Shown in pieces: positions 33,895-44,936 of a stretch of 64,000 nucleotides of DNA. Under the pieces are notes generated by a model that saw nothing but the letters and a program-made list of their open reading frames with translations, was not told the origin of the DNA and searched no databases. The position numbers were made by a program, and so were the translations under genes. The stretch is from Pyropia yezoensis (lineage: Eukaryota; Rhodophyta; Bangiophyceae; Bangiales; Bangiaceae). Within the stretch, counting starts at the first letter, position 1. The number at the start of each line of letters is the position of its first letter. The DNA lies in assembly GCA_009829735.1 (NCBI GenBank), contig CM020618.1, forward strand, positions 41,717,030 through 41,781,029. The letters run 5' to 3'.

Positions 33895-35030
33895 TCGGCA
33901 GCGGCCGCCGCACCCGTCGCCGCAGGGGCGGCGGTGGCCACCCCGACGGCGGCGGGAGGGGGCGCCACGTCCGGGGGCAGGGGGGCAGGGGGGGAGCTCA
34001 CCGGGAAGACGGCCGCGTCGGTGGCGGCAGGGCGCACCTCCCCTCCCGCCCCCCCCGCCCCCCCCCCACCGCCACCGGCGGCTGCAGCACGGACGCGGCG
34101 CCAGACGCGCCAAACTCCCGCATCCTCTCCTGGAAGGCGGCGACGGCGGGCATCCCCGCCGGCGGCCCCGGCCGCCCCCACGGCGTCGTCTGGCGGAGGA
34201 GCGTGGCCGTGCGGAGGCGGAGGCGTCGGGTGCCCGCCGGCCGCCGCCGGCCGCCGCACGACCGTCGACAGCCGGGTGGCCTCCGCGTCGCCGCACCGTG
34301 CAAGGTGGTCCATCTCCATCGCCGCCTCGTCGGCGGAGCGCCCCCACAGCAGGGACTCGGAGGGGGCGGCGTCGCACGCAAAGAGGTAGCTAGCCACTGT
34401 TCGAATGGCACGCCGGGCGAGTGCACCCGCCGCACCCGGTCATGGACGACCGTGTCGCTGACAACGACGCCACAGACGACCGTGCCGCCGACGCGCTGCG
34501 GGAAGCTGAGGCTGGCCATGAGCATCAGCGCCAGCTCCGAGCCGCCGCCACCGCCGCCGCTGCCGTCGCCGTCGCCGCCGCCGCGGCGGGCAGCGTCGCC
34601 GACCGCCGCCGGCAGGCCATCCACCCCCCCCCACCGACGGCGGCGGCGAGGAGCGGTGCCAGTAGCCCACCCCCACCGCCGCGGCGAGGTGCGGCGGCGG
34701 CGCCGCCGCGGCGGCGGCGGGCGTCGGCAGCGGGCTCCGCGGCGCGAGCCACGCCGCCGCCGCCGCCGGCGCGCGGGGCGGGAGGGCGCGGCGCGCGGGG
34801 CGGGAGGGGCGACCTCGGGGACGGCGGCGAGCGCCGCGGCGGGGGCGGCCGCGGGGCGGGCGGCCGCCCAGAGCGCGTCAGAGGCGTCGGCCGCGGCGGC
34901 GGCGGCCGGCGGGGGGGGTGGCCATCGCGGCGGCGCGGCGCCGGGGGGGCGGGCGTACGGCGGTGGCGTCCCGGGAATGAGCGGGACAAAAGGGGGAAGG
35001 AGATGGGGGAGGGGGAGAAGACGGGGTAAG
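33063..35030 (-). CDS. Unrecognised GC-rich protein-coding region (multi-frame)
   Basis: Protein-like segments occur on the minus strand in more than one frame. From 5' to 3' there is a Pro/Ala stretch with PFVPLIPGTPPPYARPP (about 34980), then SFPQRVGGTVVCGVVVSDTV running to VPFEQWLA (about 34510-34390), then SYLFACDAAPSESLLWGRSADEAAMEMDHLARCGD (about 34390-34280). These are followed by VVVVSSVVQTEPTRVCLVARLQRL (about 33800), and near 33440-33350 a basic stretch, RRIPRNRLSAASVDEARR, faintly like a bZIP basic region but lacking the canonical SxxR spacing. I cannot name the family. The frame breaks are at homopolymers or undetected introns. Start and end are approximate. It is convergent with the helicase gene. 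Confidence 0.35.
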
Positions 35031-35469
35031 CCGGGGGGGACGGGCGGCGGCCACCCGCTGTGGGAGCGCCGCGGCACGTCCCCGCGATGGAGGCGGCGCC
35101 TTGAACAAGAGCGTGGGTGCGAGTCGCGTCCCGCGGGATGGGTCCAGCGAGGACAGCGGCGCCCCGCCCGACGATCCGATAGATCCCCCGGATAGACCTG
35201 CACAGTATCCGCCCAGTGGAAGCGATGAAAAAGAAAAGTGAGGAGAAAAAAAAAAGGCCTCCACCGCCAGGCCGGTCGGCGGCCGGCGCACGCGGGCCGC
35301 CCCCGGCACTTGGTGCCGCCTGCCACACTGCCCGCCTCCCCCATCGACCCCATCCCCCCCGGCCGCGACGACCACCGCCGCCGCCCCCCCCCCCCCCCCC
35401 CCCCCGGTCCACTCCCCCTCCTCACGCACCCCCCTCACCCCCACTTTTACCACTGCAGCCCCCAGCGCC

Positions 35470-37226
35470 ATGGCGTTTGTCGCCGCCGCCGGCGGCACCG
35501 CCCGCCGCGGCGCGCGGCGGCTGTGCCCCGGCCGGGCCGCCGCCGCCGCCACCGCAGCCGCCGCCGCCGGCCGCCGCCGCGGCGCGCGCGCGGCGGCCGC
35601 CGCCCCGCCGCCACCGCCACCGCCATCGCCGCCGCCGTCGCCACTGTCGCCGCCGTCGGTGCGGTCGCTGCAGTCACCGTCGCCTCCCCGGGCGGCGGCA
35701 CCGGCCGCGGCCTTTGCGGCGGCGGCGGCGTCGGCGGCGTCGGCGCCCCCCCCCCCCCACCCCCTAACCGTCTTCTCGCCCATCCCCCCCCACATCCCCC
35801 CCCCGCCCCCCCCCCCCCCCACCCCCGCCCTCACCCTCTACTACAGCGACGTCTACGCGCTCCCCCTCCCACCCACCCACCGCTTCCCCGCCGCCAAGTA
35901 CGCGGCCGTCCGCGCCGCGCTCGCCGCCCACCCGGCCATGGCCGACGTTGCCTGGCGCGTCGCCCCCCCCGCCAGCCGCGCGCAGCTGGTCACCACCCAC
36001 ACCCCGGCGTACGTGGACGCGGCGCTGGGGGGGGGGTTATCCAAGGCGGCGGTCCGCGCGACGGGCTTTCCGTGGTCGCCGGCGGGGGCGGTGCGGGCGA
36101 CGGCGTCGACGGGCGGGACGGTGGCGGCGGCGTTGGGGGTGCTCGCGGGGGGGGGGGGGGGAGGATTGCGGGGCACGTGGCGGGGGGGACGCACCACGCG
36201 CACGCGGACCGGGGGGCGGGTAGGTGTGGGGGGGGGGGGTTGTAGTGTGTGGGTAGGCAGGGGGGGGGGGGCGCCGGCTGTGGTGGCCCGCACGCAGCGA
36301 CGGCATGGCAGTGACGGGTGGTGGGGGCGGGAGGGGGTGGGGGCGGGAGGGGGTGGGGGCGGCGGTGGCGGTGCCGCCGTGGTGGTGCCGCCACCGCCGC
36401 TGCCGCCGTGACCGCCACTGCCACTGCCGCGGCCGCGGCGGCCGCGACGGGCGGCGGCGGCGGCGGCCGCCCGTCGGCGGGCGGCTGCGGCTGTGGCCGC
36501 TGTTTACGGTGGTGCGTGTGCCTGACGTGTGGTATGCCTGGCGACTGTCGCGGTTGTTGCTCTGCCCGCCTCCCCCCCCCCGTTCCTGTGCTCGCCTCTT
36601 TCCCCCCCCCTCCCCCCCCAGGCTTTTGTGTGTTCAACGACATTGCCGTCGCCACGCGGGTCGTGCAGGCCGTCCACCCCGCCGCCGCCGCCCGCGTCCT
36701 CATCATTGACCTGGACGTCCACGCCGGCGACGGCACCGCCGCGCTCTTTCCCCCCCCCCCCGGCCACGTGGCCGGCACCCCCCTCCGGCGGGGCACCCCC
36801 GCCGCCCCCTCCGTCACGACGCTCTCCCTCCACGGCGCCCACAACTGGCCGCCCATCAAGCCCCCCTCCACCGTCGACCTGCCCATGCCCGACGGCGCCA
36901 CCGACGCGGACGTCCTCTCCGCCCTCGCCGCGGCCATCCCGCGCGCCGTCGCCGCCGCCAACCCGACGCTCATCTTTTACCAGGCGGGCGTCGACGCGCT
37001 CGCCGCCGACACGCTCGGGCGGCTGGCCATGACACCCGCCGGCCTCCGCCGCCGCAACCGCCTCGTCTACTGCACCGCCCTTGCGGCGGGCGTGCCGCTC
37101 GTCGTCACCATGGGGGGGGGGTACACCCGGCCGGTCGACGCGAGCGTCGCCGCCCACGTGGACGTCTACCTCGACGCGCGGGCGGCGCTGCGGGAGGTGC
37201 CGCCGCCGGCCGGCTGGGGGGGGTGA
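35470..37226 (+). CDS. Histone deacetylase family protein, possibly plastid-targeted
   Basis: Zinc-dependent deacetylase of the arginase/HDAC fold; it removes acetyl groups from lysine. Exon 1 starts at 35470 and exon 2 runs 36622-37226 (stop TGA), joined across an intron at 36220-36621. The N-terminal 45 residues are Ala/Arg-rich with no acids, like a plastid transit peptide, followed by a long Pro run. The catalytic domain begins LTLYYSDVYALPLP-x-THRFP. It has GGTHHAHAD (catalytic His pair at 36192-36197), GFCVFNDIAVAT, DLDVHAGDGTA (zinc ligands), FYQAGVDALAAD (third zinc Asp) and MGGGYTRP (catalytic Tyr near 37120). LPLP-x-HRFP at the start resembles the bacterial/class IV-like deacetylases more than RPD3. 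The 15-base G run at 36147-36161 shifts the frame by one, so its length is probably miscalled. Confidence 0.85.
36220..36621 (+). other. Intron in the histone deacetylase gene
   Basis: 402 bases, GTAGGTGTG donor and CCCCCCAG acceptor, phase 1. Splicing joins ADRGAG to FCVFNDIAVA with a conserved deacetylase sequence across the junction. The intron is G-rich at its 5' end and C-rich at its 3' end. Confidence 0.8.
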
Positions 37227-37694
37227 CGGGGGGTGGATGGGCGGCGCCGCTGGCCGGCCGCGGCCGCCCGTGCCGGCTGGCCGCGGTCGTCGCTGCCTGT
37301 GACGGCGCGCGGCGCGCCGACGTGGGGCACCCGTCCTGTCCCGTCCCCCACCTCTTTTTCATTGACACAACTTTGCTGCCCTGTGCACCTTAGTGACCCT
37401 CGTCCTCGCTCCCGACCGACGCCAACGCCCGTTCCATGCACCGGCTGCGCTCCGCTCGGTCCCAGTACAGGACCAGCAGCGCACCCGACCAACGACCCAC
37501 TGTCTACTCCTGCGTGGGGCGGGTCCATCGGCGCCCAGAGGGGCAACGGCGGGGGTGGCGGGGCCACGAACGACAGCATCGCGCCACTGACACTGCGTAA
37601 CCGTCGCCGGTGGATGGCCATAGTACAGTTCGTCTCCCCCGTCCCCGCCCCTGCTCCCCACGCCCGTGGAACTCTCCCCCCCGGCCATTCAGCC

Positions 37695-39050
37695 TTACCC
37701 CCCCCCCCCCGGTCCCTCAAAGTCGTCTGGCAGCAGCCCGCCACCCCCGCACCCGTCGTCCCCCCCACCGTGGGCGGGCGGCGGCGGCACGTCTGCCCAC
37801 GACGACGACCCGGCCGACGAGGACGACGCCGCGCGGGGGGTGTAGGCCGACACGGCGATGGTGGTGGCGGCGGAGGCGACCGTCACGGCGGTGCCGCCCG
37901 TGCCGGCCGTGCCCGTCTTGGCGGCGGTGCCGGTCGTGGCGGTCGAGCCGCCGCTGTCCCTCCCGGTGGGCGCGGGGCGGCGGCTGGCGGTGGCGGCGGC
38001 CGCCGCGGCCGCGCCACCGCCCGCGTCGCGCGCCGGCGGCAGCCCGCCGCCGACGCCAACCGCCGCGGCGGGCGGCCGGTACGGGCGCCACGCCCATGGG
38101 TCCCCGGTCGCGTCGCGGCCGCCGCAGCTGGCGGGCGCCCAGCCCCGCCCGACGATGCCGACCATGCCCGTGATGAGCGACACGCACGTCGCCGCCGCCG
38201 CCGCCGCCGCCGCGTCAGCCGCCGACGCCGCTTCCGCCGCCGACGGAGCCGACGTGGCCGTCGTCGCCGCCGCCGGCTTGGTCATCGTCGACGTTGCCGC
38301 CCCCTTCCCGCTGGTAGCCGCTCCTTCGGCCGCCCCAGCAGCTGTCGCGAGCCCCCCCTCCCTCTTGGCCCATCCCCACTGTGGTGACGTCCACCCCACC
38401 TCCGTCGCTTCCACCCCCGCCCCGGCGGCCGCCCATACCAAGTCGTCCGACATGCTGCTGCCCGGGCCCCCCCCCCCCCCCAGCTCCGTGCCCGTCCCCC
38501 GCCGCCCCGCCGTGTCGGCCGCCAGCCACAAGCTCCCGACCATCACCTCTGCGGCCGACGCGACCGCCGGCGGCGGCTCGGTCACCGGCCGCGGCGGCCG
38601 CCGGGCGGCGCCCGGCGGCAGCGGCCGCGGCGGCGGCCCGCGGCGGCGGCCGCGGGCAACCATCGCGGCGGCCGCGACGGCCGCGACGCCGGCAACGCCC
38701 GCCGCGACGCCAGTGAGCAGCAGCGCCCACGCGGGCATGGCGCCGCCGCCCGCCGACGGGGTGCCCGCCGGCGGCGACGCGGCGGGGCGGCCGCCGCCGC
38801 CGCCGCCGCCGCGGCCGGGCACCGCCGCCGCCGCCGCGGTGACGTGCACGTCCGCGCCGCCCGGGATGCGGGCGGCGGCGGCCTTGGCGGCGGCGGCGAG
38901 GGCGGCGGCCAGCGGAGGGGTCCCCGGCGGGTGGCCGGCGTGGCGGGCGTGACGCTGATGCGGGCGGCGGCGGAGGCGTGTCCCCCCCCCCCCGCCGGCG
39001 GGGGGTACGACCGCGTAGGTGAGGACCGCCGCCGCGGGCGACCCGCCGCC

Positions 39051-39090
<40 letters not shown>

Positions 39091-39852
39091 CCGCCGCCGC
39101 CGCCGCGGCCGCCGGCCTGGCCGGCGGCGCCGGCGGGGCGGCTGGCGAGGCCGACCAGCCGCACGGCCGACCCGGCGGGCGCGGCGGCGACGAGCGCGGC
39201 GGCGACCGCCGCCACCCGCGCCGCCGACACGTTGACGCCCACCGCCCAGCCGCGGAGGGCGACCGTGACGCCCACCGCCGCCTCCCCCCCCCACCATCAC
39301 CCTCCAACGGCGGCGGCGGCGGCCGCCGCTGCGGCGGTGGGCGCCACTACTGCCCGCACGCCGCCGACGGTGAGGGCGGCGAGGGTGAGCGTGCCGCCCG
39401 TCGCGGGGGGGGTCACCACCCACACGCCCCCGCCCGCCGCCGCCGGCTCACCGTGCGTGCCATCGACGCCTGTGACATCAGTGGTGTTGTCGCGGGCGTT
39501 GTGGACGGCGGCAGCGGGGAGCGCCGTGACGGCGGTGGTAATGGGCGGGAGGGGGGGGGTGGCCGCCGTGCCGCCACCACCGGCGCCACCACCGCTGCCG
39601 CCACTGCCACCGCCACCGCCGTCGCCACCGCCACCGCCACCGCCGCCGCCCCCCCCCGTCACCCGGAACGTAACCGCCACGCGCCCGCGCCCGTCAGCGT
39701 TGCGCAGCGGCAGCCACACGCGGCTGCCATACGCGTCCGCAGCAGCGGCCACCCCACCCGCCGCCCCCTCCCGGACCGGCAGGTACGGCGGCGGCGAGCC
39801 CGTCACCGCCACCCGCGCGGTCGTCGTCGCCGTCCACCGCCCCCCCCCACCG

Positions 39853-39890
<38 letters not shown>

Positions 39891-40821
39891 AGCCGCCGAC
39901 GACGCGGTCAGCCGCACGACCGCCACGCCAGCGGCGTAGGGCGCGACGCGGACGGCGACCGCCACCGCCGTCGGGCCCGACCGGGTCGCGGCGAACGGGC
40001 AGCTGGCCCCGGCCGGCGGCGGCGGCGGCGGCGGCGGCAGAGGGGTGGCCAAGAGGTTGCCGTCACACGCGGCGGCGGCGGGGGCAGCAGGCCGCCGCCG
40101 GCGTGGACGACCGCGGCGGTGAGTGCGGCGAGGCGGCCGTGGCGGCCGCCAATGCCCGTCGCGGCGGGCGGTGGCACGGCGGTGACGGTGAGGGGGGGGG
40201 GGGGGCTGGGGGGGGGGGGGGCGCTGCCGCCGCCGCCACCGCCGCCGCTGCTGCCGCCGCCGTCGCCGTCGCGCACCCACCCGCCCGACACGCCGCCGCC
40301 CGCCACCGCCACGCCCGGCGACACGAGCTCCCCGCGCACGACCACCGACACGGCGGCGGCGGCGGTGCCGGCGGCGCCCGCCGCAGCCGCCGCGGCGGGC
40401 ACGCCCGACAGGGTGTAGGCCCACACGCCCACCCCCGGCGGCGGCGGCGGGCTAAACGTGACCGTCACGACGGGCCGCCCGCCCCACCCCCCCCCCCCCC
40501 CGCCGACACTGCCGCTGCCGTTGCCGCCGCCGTCGCGGCCGCCCGCCGGGACCGTCGTGACCGTCACGGCGACGCCCGCGGGCGCGGCCACCGCCCACAC
40601 GCGGTCGACCGCGGCGGCGGCGGCGGGGAGCACAAACGAGACGGCGGTGCCGGCCGGTGGGAGGGTGTGGAGGATGGGTGGGGGGGCGGCGGCGGCGTGG
40701 GGGTGGGGGGGCGGCAGGGCGGTGGCGGGGGGGGGGGGGGGGTGGGGGCGTCAGAGAGGGAGGAGGCGAGGCCGCGTGCGTGCAGCGGTGGCGCCGCCGC
40801 CAGCAGCAGCAGGAGGCACAT
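37695..40821 (-). CDS. Putative single-pass membrane protein with large Ala/Gly-rich ectodomain
   Basis: Starting at 40821, MCLLLLLAAAPPLHARG is a good signal peptide. It is followed by a Pro-rich linker and then about 600 residues of beta-strand-like segments (for example VAVTVTTVPAG, PVVTVTFS, VWAYTLSG, AVAVRVAPYAAGVAVVRLTAS, RVAVTFRVTG) separated by Gly/Pro runs. A transmembrane segment begins WALLLTGVAAGVAGVAAVAA (about 38660-38738) and is followed by an RGRRR stop-transfer. A cytoplasmic tail of about 320 residues, rich in Ala, Thr and Ser, ends at 37695. The pieces lie in different frames joined at G or C runs (near 39285, 39645, 39845, 40030, 40200, 40490 and 40735), so the exact protein is uncertain. 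I do not recognise the ectodomain. A cell-surface or secretory-pathway location is inferred from the signal peptide and TM segment. Confidence 0.5.
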
Positions 40822-42030
40822 TGGTACCAGGGGTACCGCGCGGCCGGAGGTGAGTGGGTGGGAGCGGCGTCGCCGTCGACGGCGGGGGCGGTGGGGGCGA
40901 CGGTGGGAGTGCCAGGCGGGTGGGGTTGGGGGAAGGGGAGGTGACGACTGGAGAGGACAGCGGCGAACGGTGGGGGGGTGGAGGGGAAGGGGTGCGGGCA
41001 GCTAGTGGAGGCGCCGCCGGCCTGGCGGGGGAGGGGGCAGGTGGGCGGCAGGCGTCGGGGAGGAGGTATCGGCGGCCGCCTTTCGCCCCCCCGCCGCGCC
41101 CGCAGGCGCGCCCCTCAAGGATGCCGGAGCGGAAAAGGCTGGACGGGTGAGGCGGCCGCGCGCGACGCCGCGGCGCCTCGGCGGCGGGGGCGGCAGCGGC
41201 GGCGGCGGTCTCACCCAGCCGCTCCCCCCTGCAACAGTGCGGCCACGCCTACAATGGGCGATGCCAGTGAAGAGGCGGCGGGACGCCGCTGCCGCGGGGG
41301 CCAGACGACACCCCCCGGGAGGGCGCCCACAAGAAACAGCACCAAACAGGCGCCCGCCCGCGCGGGCGCAAGGCGGCGCGGCCACTGCGCGGCCGCCGCG
41401 CGGCCGGCAGGCAGCCCGAAGTCGCTCCTGCCTGGTCGCTGCCGCCCGCAAAAAGGCGCCACGGGTAGACGCGGCCGGGGCCGGTGCCGCCACCAGAGGC
41501 GCCGCTGCGCGCGCGTCCCGCGCACCATCGCCCCCAGCCCGGACGCCACGGCAGAGGCACCCGCGGGCACACGGCCAGCAGCGGCCGGCCGCCCCCACCG
41601 GCCACCATCCTCCCCTTCTCCGCGTGTCGGGCGGCGTGCGTCGCCGCTAGGCCAGAGCGCGCGCCGTTCCCCCCACCTCCTCTGCCCCCCGTCCCCCCCG
41701 AACCAAACCCGAGTCAACGGCACCCTTTCCCGTGTTAGAAAGAGGGGTGGTGGACGGGGACCCGCTCCCCGCTGCGGCCAGCCGGCCCACCCGTGCAACG
41801 ACGGCTGCGCCGGCACGCAGGTTGACCCGGAGTTGGGAGAGCTCCCCACCGCCCGTGGCCCACCACCCACCCGACCGCCAACGGGCTCCCCAGCACGCAC
41901 AGAAGCGACAGGTAGAGACGGAGGGGGGAGGAGGGGGAAGGGCAAGAGCGCAGAAAACCGGCTGCCCCCCCGCCGCACCCCCCCCCCCCAGTGCGACGCA
42001 CCGGCAACCCGTGGGCCACCAGCCCCCCCC
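40822..42030. other. GC-rich stretch without a convincing gene
   Basis: Overlapping Arg/Pro/Gly frames on both strands, all low complexity, are what this base composition gives by chance. It should contain the promoter of the membrane-protein gene (-) and the 3' flank of the next minus-strand gene. Confidence 0.4.
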
Positions 42031-42745
42031 TCACGGGCGCCTCCCGGGGAGCGACCCCTCCGTCTCGAGCATCTCCCGCCCCTCCTCATCGTCCGACGCG
42101 AGCCGGCCGTACGCCCCCCCCCACCCACCAGCGACAGCCCCGCGTGCCACCAGTAGTGCTGGACGAGGAAGAGGGCGTTGACGTGCGGACGGGACGAGCG
42201 TGAAGACAGGAACAGGATTTGCATGCGCGTGGCACACCCTCATTGGGAGTTACGACTCCCATTGAACACGTGCCACGGCAACAGGGAAAATAGCAGCCTT
42301 GGCTGCGCAGTGGGGCGTAAACCGTGTCCCTTCCAGGGAGCCGATTTGGCGTGCAACGGCGTGCGCGACCCGTTACACGTGCACTGCGCCCCAACAGCAC
42401 CCACCCCCCGACCACGGCCATCATGGCTTCCACGTTGGTCCGCTCGTCCGCCCCCGCAGCCGATAGCTGCACCCACCACAGGCGCGCCGCCAGCGGCCCG
42501 CCACCCGCCCGACGCCGGCGGCGGCCGCCGCCACGCGCGGAGGGGAGGCGGGTGTGGCGGCGGAGCGGTAACGTTTGCGGATGGGGCTGCCGCCGCCGCC
42601 GCCACCGGTGGCGCCCGTGGCGGCGGTGGCGGCGGCGGCGGCGGCGGCGGCAGTGGAGGTGCGGGCGGTGGCGGCGCGGGCATCCCCGCGGCGTCCCCAC
42701 ACCCGCGCGGCAACGGTGGCGGCGACCGCGGCGGCGGCGGCGGCC

Positions 42746-42785
<40 letters not shown>

Positions 42786-43429
42786 CCGCGCCCGCGGCGG
42801 CGGCGGCGGCGGCGGCGGCGACGGCGGCGGCACGGCCGTGCCGGCGCCCCCCCCCCCGCGGCGGCCGCCGCGGGCGGCGACGCGCACCCGACGACGTCCG
42901 TCTGCGCAAAAGACGACGGCTCCGTCGGCCGCCCCGCGGTGAGCGCGCCCGGCGGGTAGGCCGGCGCGCCCCGAAAGTTGCGTAGCAGCACCACCCGCGA
43001 CCGCGGCGGCCGCCGCGGCGGCCGCGGCGGCGTACCCCCGCCGCCGCCGACGCGGCCGCGTGGCGACGGCGGCAGCGACGGCGGTGACGGCGGCAAGGCG
43101 TCGAGGGCGGCCAGCCGGCCCGTCACGAGGTCCAGCATACTCGCCGGCACCCGCCGCGGGCGGTCGCGCAGCACGAGGCGGTCCCCTGACCGGAGCACCC
43201 GCCCCGTGCGCATCGCCAGGACGACCGCCGCCGGCACGCCCGCCGCCGCGTCGGGCACGACGCTCGCCACCCGCGACGCCGCACAAAAGAGCGTCTCGGT
43301 CGCGTTGCGCCGCAGCTGCGTGTACGCGCCGTGGGGCGTGTCGAGCCCCGCCGTCGAGTCGTCGGCCGCCGCGAAAATCTGCCAGAACGACCAACTTGGG
43401 AGCCCGCGACCAGGTCCCAGAGTGAGCAC
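42031..43429 (-). CDS. Unrecognised protein-coding region
   Basis: Convincing protein segments on the minus strand: FWQIFAAADDSTAGLDTP, LRRNATETLFCAASRV and GDRLVLRDRPRRVPASMLDL (about 43395-43090), then SRVVLLRNFRGAPAYPPGAL (about 43010-42940). A long low-complexity run follows, then ARLWWVQLSAAGADERTNVE (about 42490-42425), HVNALFLVQHYWWHAGLSL (about 42188-42130) and a C-terminus ASDDEEGREMLETEGSLPG ending at 42031. The last pieces are in different frames, across a possible intron (about 42190-42420) and a G run. I cannot assign a family. It may continue upstream into the region 43431-44312 as one gene. Confidence 0.4.
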
Positions 43430-43430
43430 T

Positions 43431-44312
43431 TCAAGCTCGCATTTCTGTACTTGGTCGCGCGCCCATGCTGGTCGTCAGCCACCTTGTGGGCGCGAGTGCT
43501 CCGTCGCCGCCGGCACCCGTCCACTCCTCCGGCACCTTCGTTGCATACAGCAATATCTGGGTTTTCTCGCTGCTCGGGGACTGCGGAACGCGACCGCCGC
43601 GCAAGGGCTTGCGGCCTCTTGTCGGCGGCGGCGCCAGCAGCCGAGGTGCGTGGGCAGGGTTCTGTCGCCTGCCGTGGCGGCCGTGGCGGCAGCGAGAGCG
43701 TCCTCCCCAATAGCGGCGGCGGGGGCGGCCGCCAGTTGGGGGCGGCTGGGGTCTGTCGGCCGCCGTGACGGCTGCGGCGGCAGCGGCAGGGTCCCGCACC
43801 AACGGCGGCCGCGGCGGTGGCGGCCGCGGCGGCGGCGGCAACAGTGGCGGTGGAAACAGCGGTGGCAATGGCTGCAACACGGAAGGCGCGGCCAGTGCCT
43901 CATTTGTAGACGGCGTCGACGGGCCGGCGCCTACTTCCGTGTAGCGCCTCTCTTCAGCGGCCAAGCCAAATGAAAGGAGTAGGCGCATCAGCGGCTGGTC
44001 GCACTCGTGGGGGTCACCATTGAGCAGAAGAGGTTGGGGGGGGTTGGGGGAGGAGGGGGGCAGGTACAGGCGCCGCCGCGCCTGGTACGAGAGATGCCCT
44101 GGGTAGTTGCAAAATCGGAGGGGGGGGTAGGCGGGCGGTGGCGTCACAGACGGGCCACAGGCCATCACGCTTGACACGGCTGCAGTGCCAATGACCATGG
44201 GGGAGGCGGTGGGCGATGCGCGGCGTCCATTCAAGTGCGGCGGTGGTGTGCTTGCGCGCAACTCACCCCACATGCCCCCGCCCCCTGCGCCAGGCACGCC
44301 CGCTAGTGTCAA
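43431..44312 (-). CDS. Hypothetical protein or upstream exons of the 42,031-43,429 gene
   Basis: A 293-codon open frame. The plausible part is PLRFCNYPGHLSYQARRR to LLLNGDPHECDQPLMRLLLS and FGLAAEERRYTEVGAGP (about 44130-43925), followed by a Pro-rich run. The C-terminal part shifts character after about 43800. I recognise no domain. The close tail-to-head placement with the next minus-strand region suggests exons of one gene, which is inference. Confidence 0.3.
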   Translation of the reverse strand: MTLAGVPGAGGGGMWGELRASTPPPHLNGRRASPTASPMVIGTAAVSSVMACGPSVTPPPAYPPLRFCNYPGHLSYQARRRLYLPPSSPNPPQPLLLNGDPHECDQPLMRLLLSFGLAAEERRYTEVGAGPSTPSTNEALAAPSVLQPLPPLFPPPLLPPPPRPPPPRPPLVRDPAAAAAAVTAADRPQPPPTGGRPRRRYWGGRSRCRHGRHGRRQNPAHAPRLLAPPPTRGRKPLRGGRVPQSPSSEKTQILLYATKVPEEWTGAGGDGALAPTRWLTTSMGARPSTEMRA

Positions 44313-44409
44313 CGGGACGCTGGCACCAAACAGGGAGAGCGCAAGTCGCGACGGACACGATGGGCCGAAACGCCACCAGCATTAGGGGCAACCGCGGTGG
44401 CGGTATCGG

Positions 44410-44646
44410 AGGCAGCAGCAGCGGCAGTACCAGAGGCAGCACCAGTGGCAGCACCAGCGGCAGCACCAGCGGCAGCACCAGCGGCAGCACCAGCGGCAGC
44501 ACCAGCGGCAGCACAAGCGGCAGCACAAGCGGCAGCACCAGCGGCAGCACCAGAGGCAGCACCAGCGGCAGCGGCTGCGGCAGTAGCAGCGGCAGCGGCA
44601 GCGACAGCGGCAGCGACAGCAGCAACGGCAGCGGCAGCGGCAGCAA
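44410..44646 (+). repeat. Short tandem repeat, 12-bp units GGCAGCACCAGC
   Basis: At least ten near-perfect units of GGCAGCACCAGC with GGCAGCACAAGC and GGCAGCGGCAGC variants. Being a multiple of three it is open in all frames, but I see no gene that needs it. Confidence 0.85.
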
Positions 44647-44936
44647 AAAACACAGGAAAGCACCAGCGACGGCACAGGCGGCCGCGTGTTGGCAGGCAGC
44701 CCGCCCGTGTTGTGACCACTTCAAAAAAACCCGCCTTCCGCCGTTGCCTGGGTGTGTGTCTCATCCCTGACCACCGGATGTCATCCGGGGAGGCAGCGAG
44801 AGGAGCACCAGGGCCCGAAAAAAAGCGACCGCCGCTGGGGTGCCGGCGGCATTCTGGGCGCAGGTCACGTCACGCCCGTACAGGTCGGCGTCCGCCAGCG
44901 ATGCCGACAGCATTCCTGGCACAGGTCACATCACGT

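Noticed and set aside
40978-42156. Plus-strand 392-codon frame
   Set aside because: Arg/Pro low complexity throughout, with no domain. It overlaps better minus-strand segments at its 3' end.
44216-44770. A Gly/Ser/Thr-repeat protein across the 12-bp tandem repeat
   Set aside because: The repeat is open in several frames on both strands, and none has supporting non-repeat sequence.
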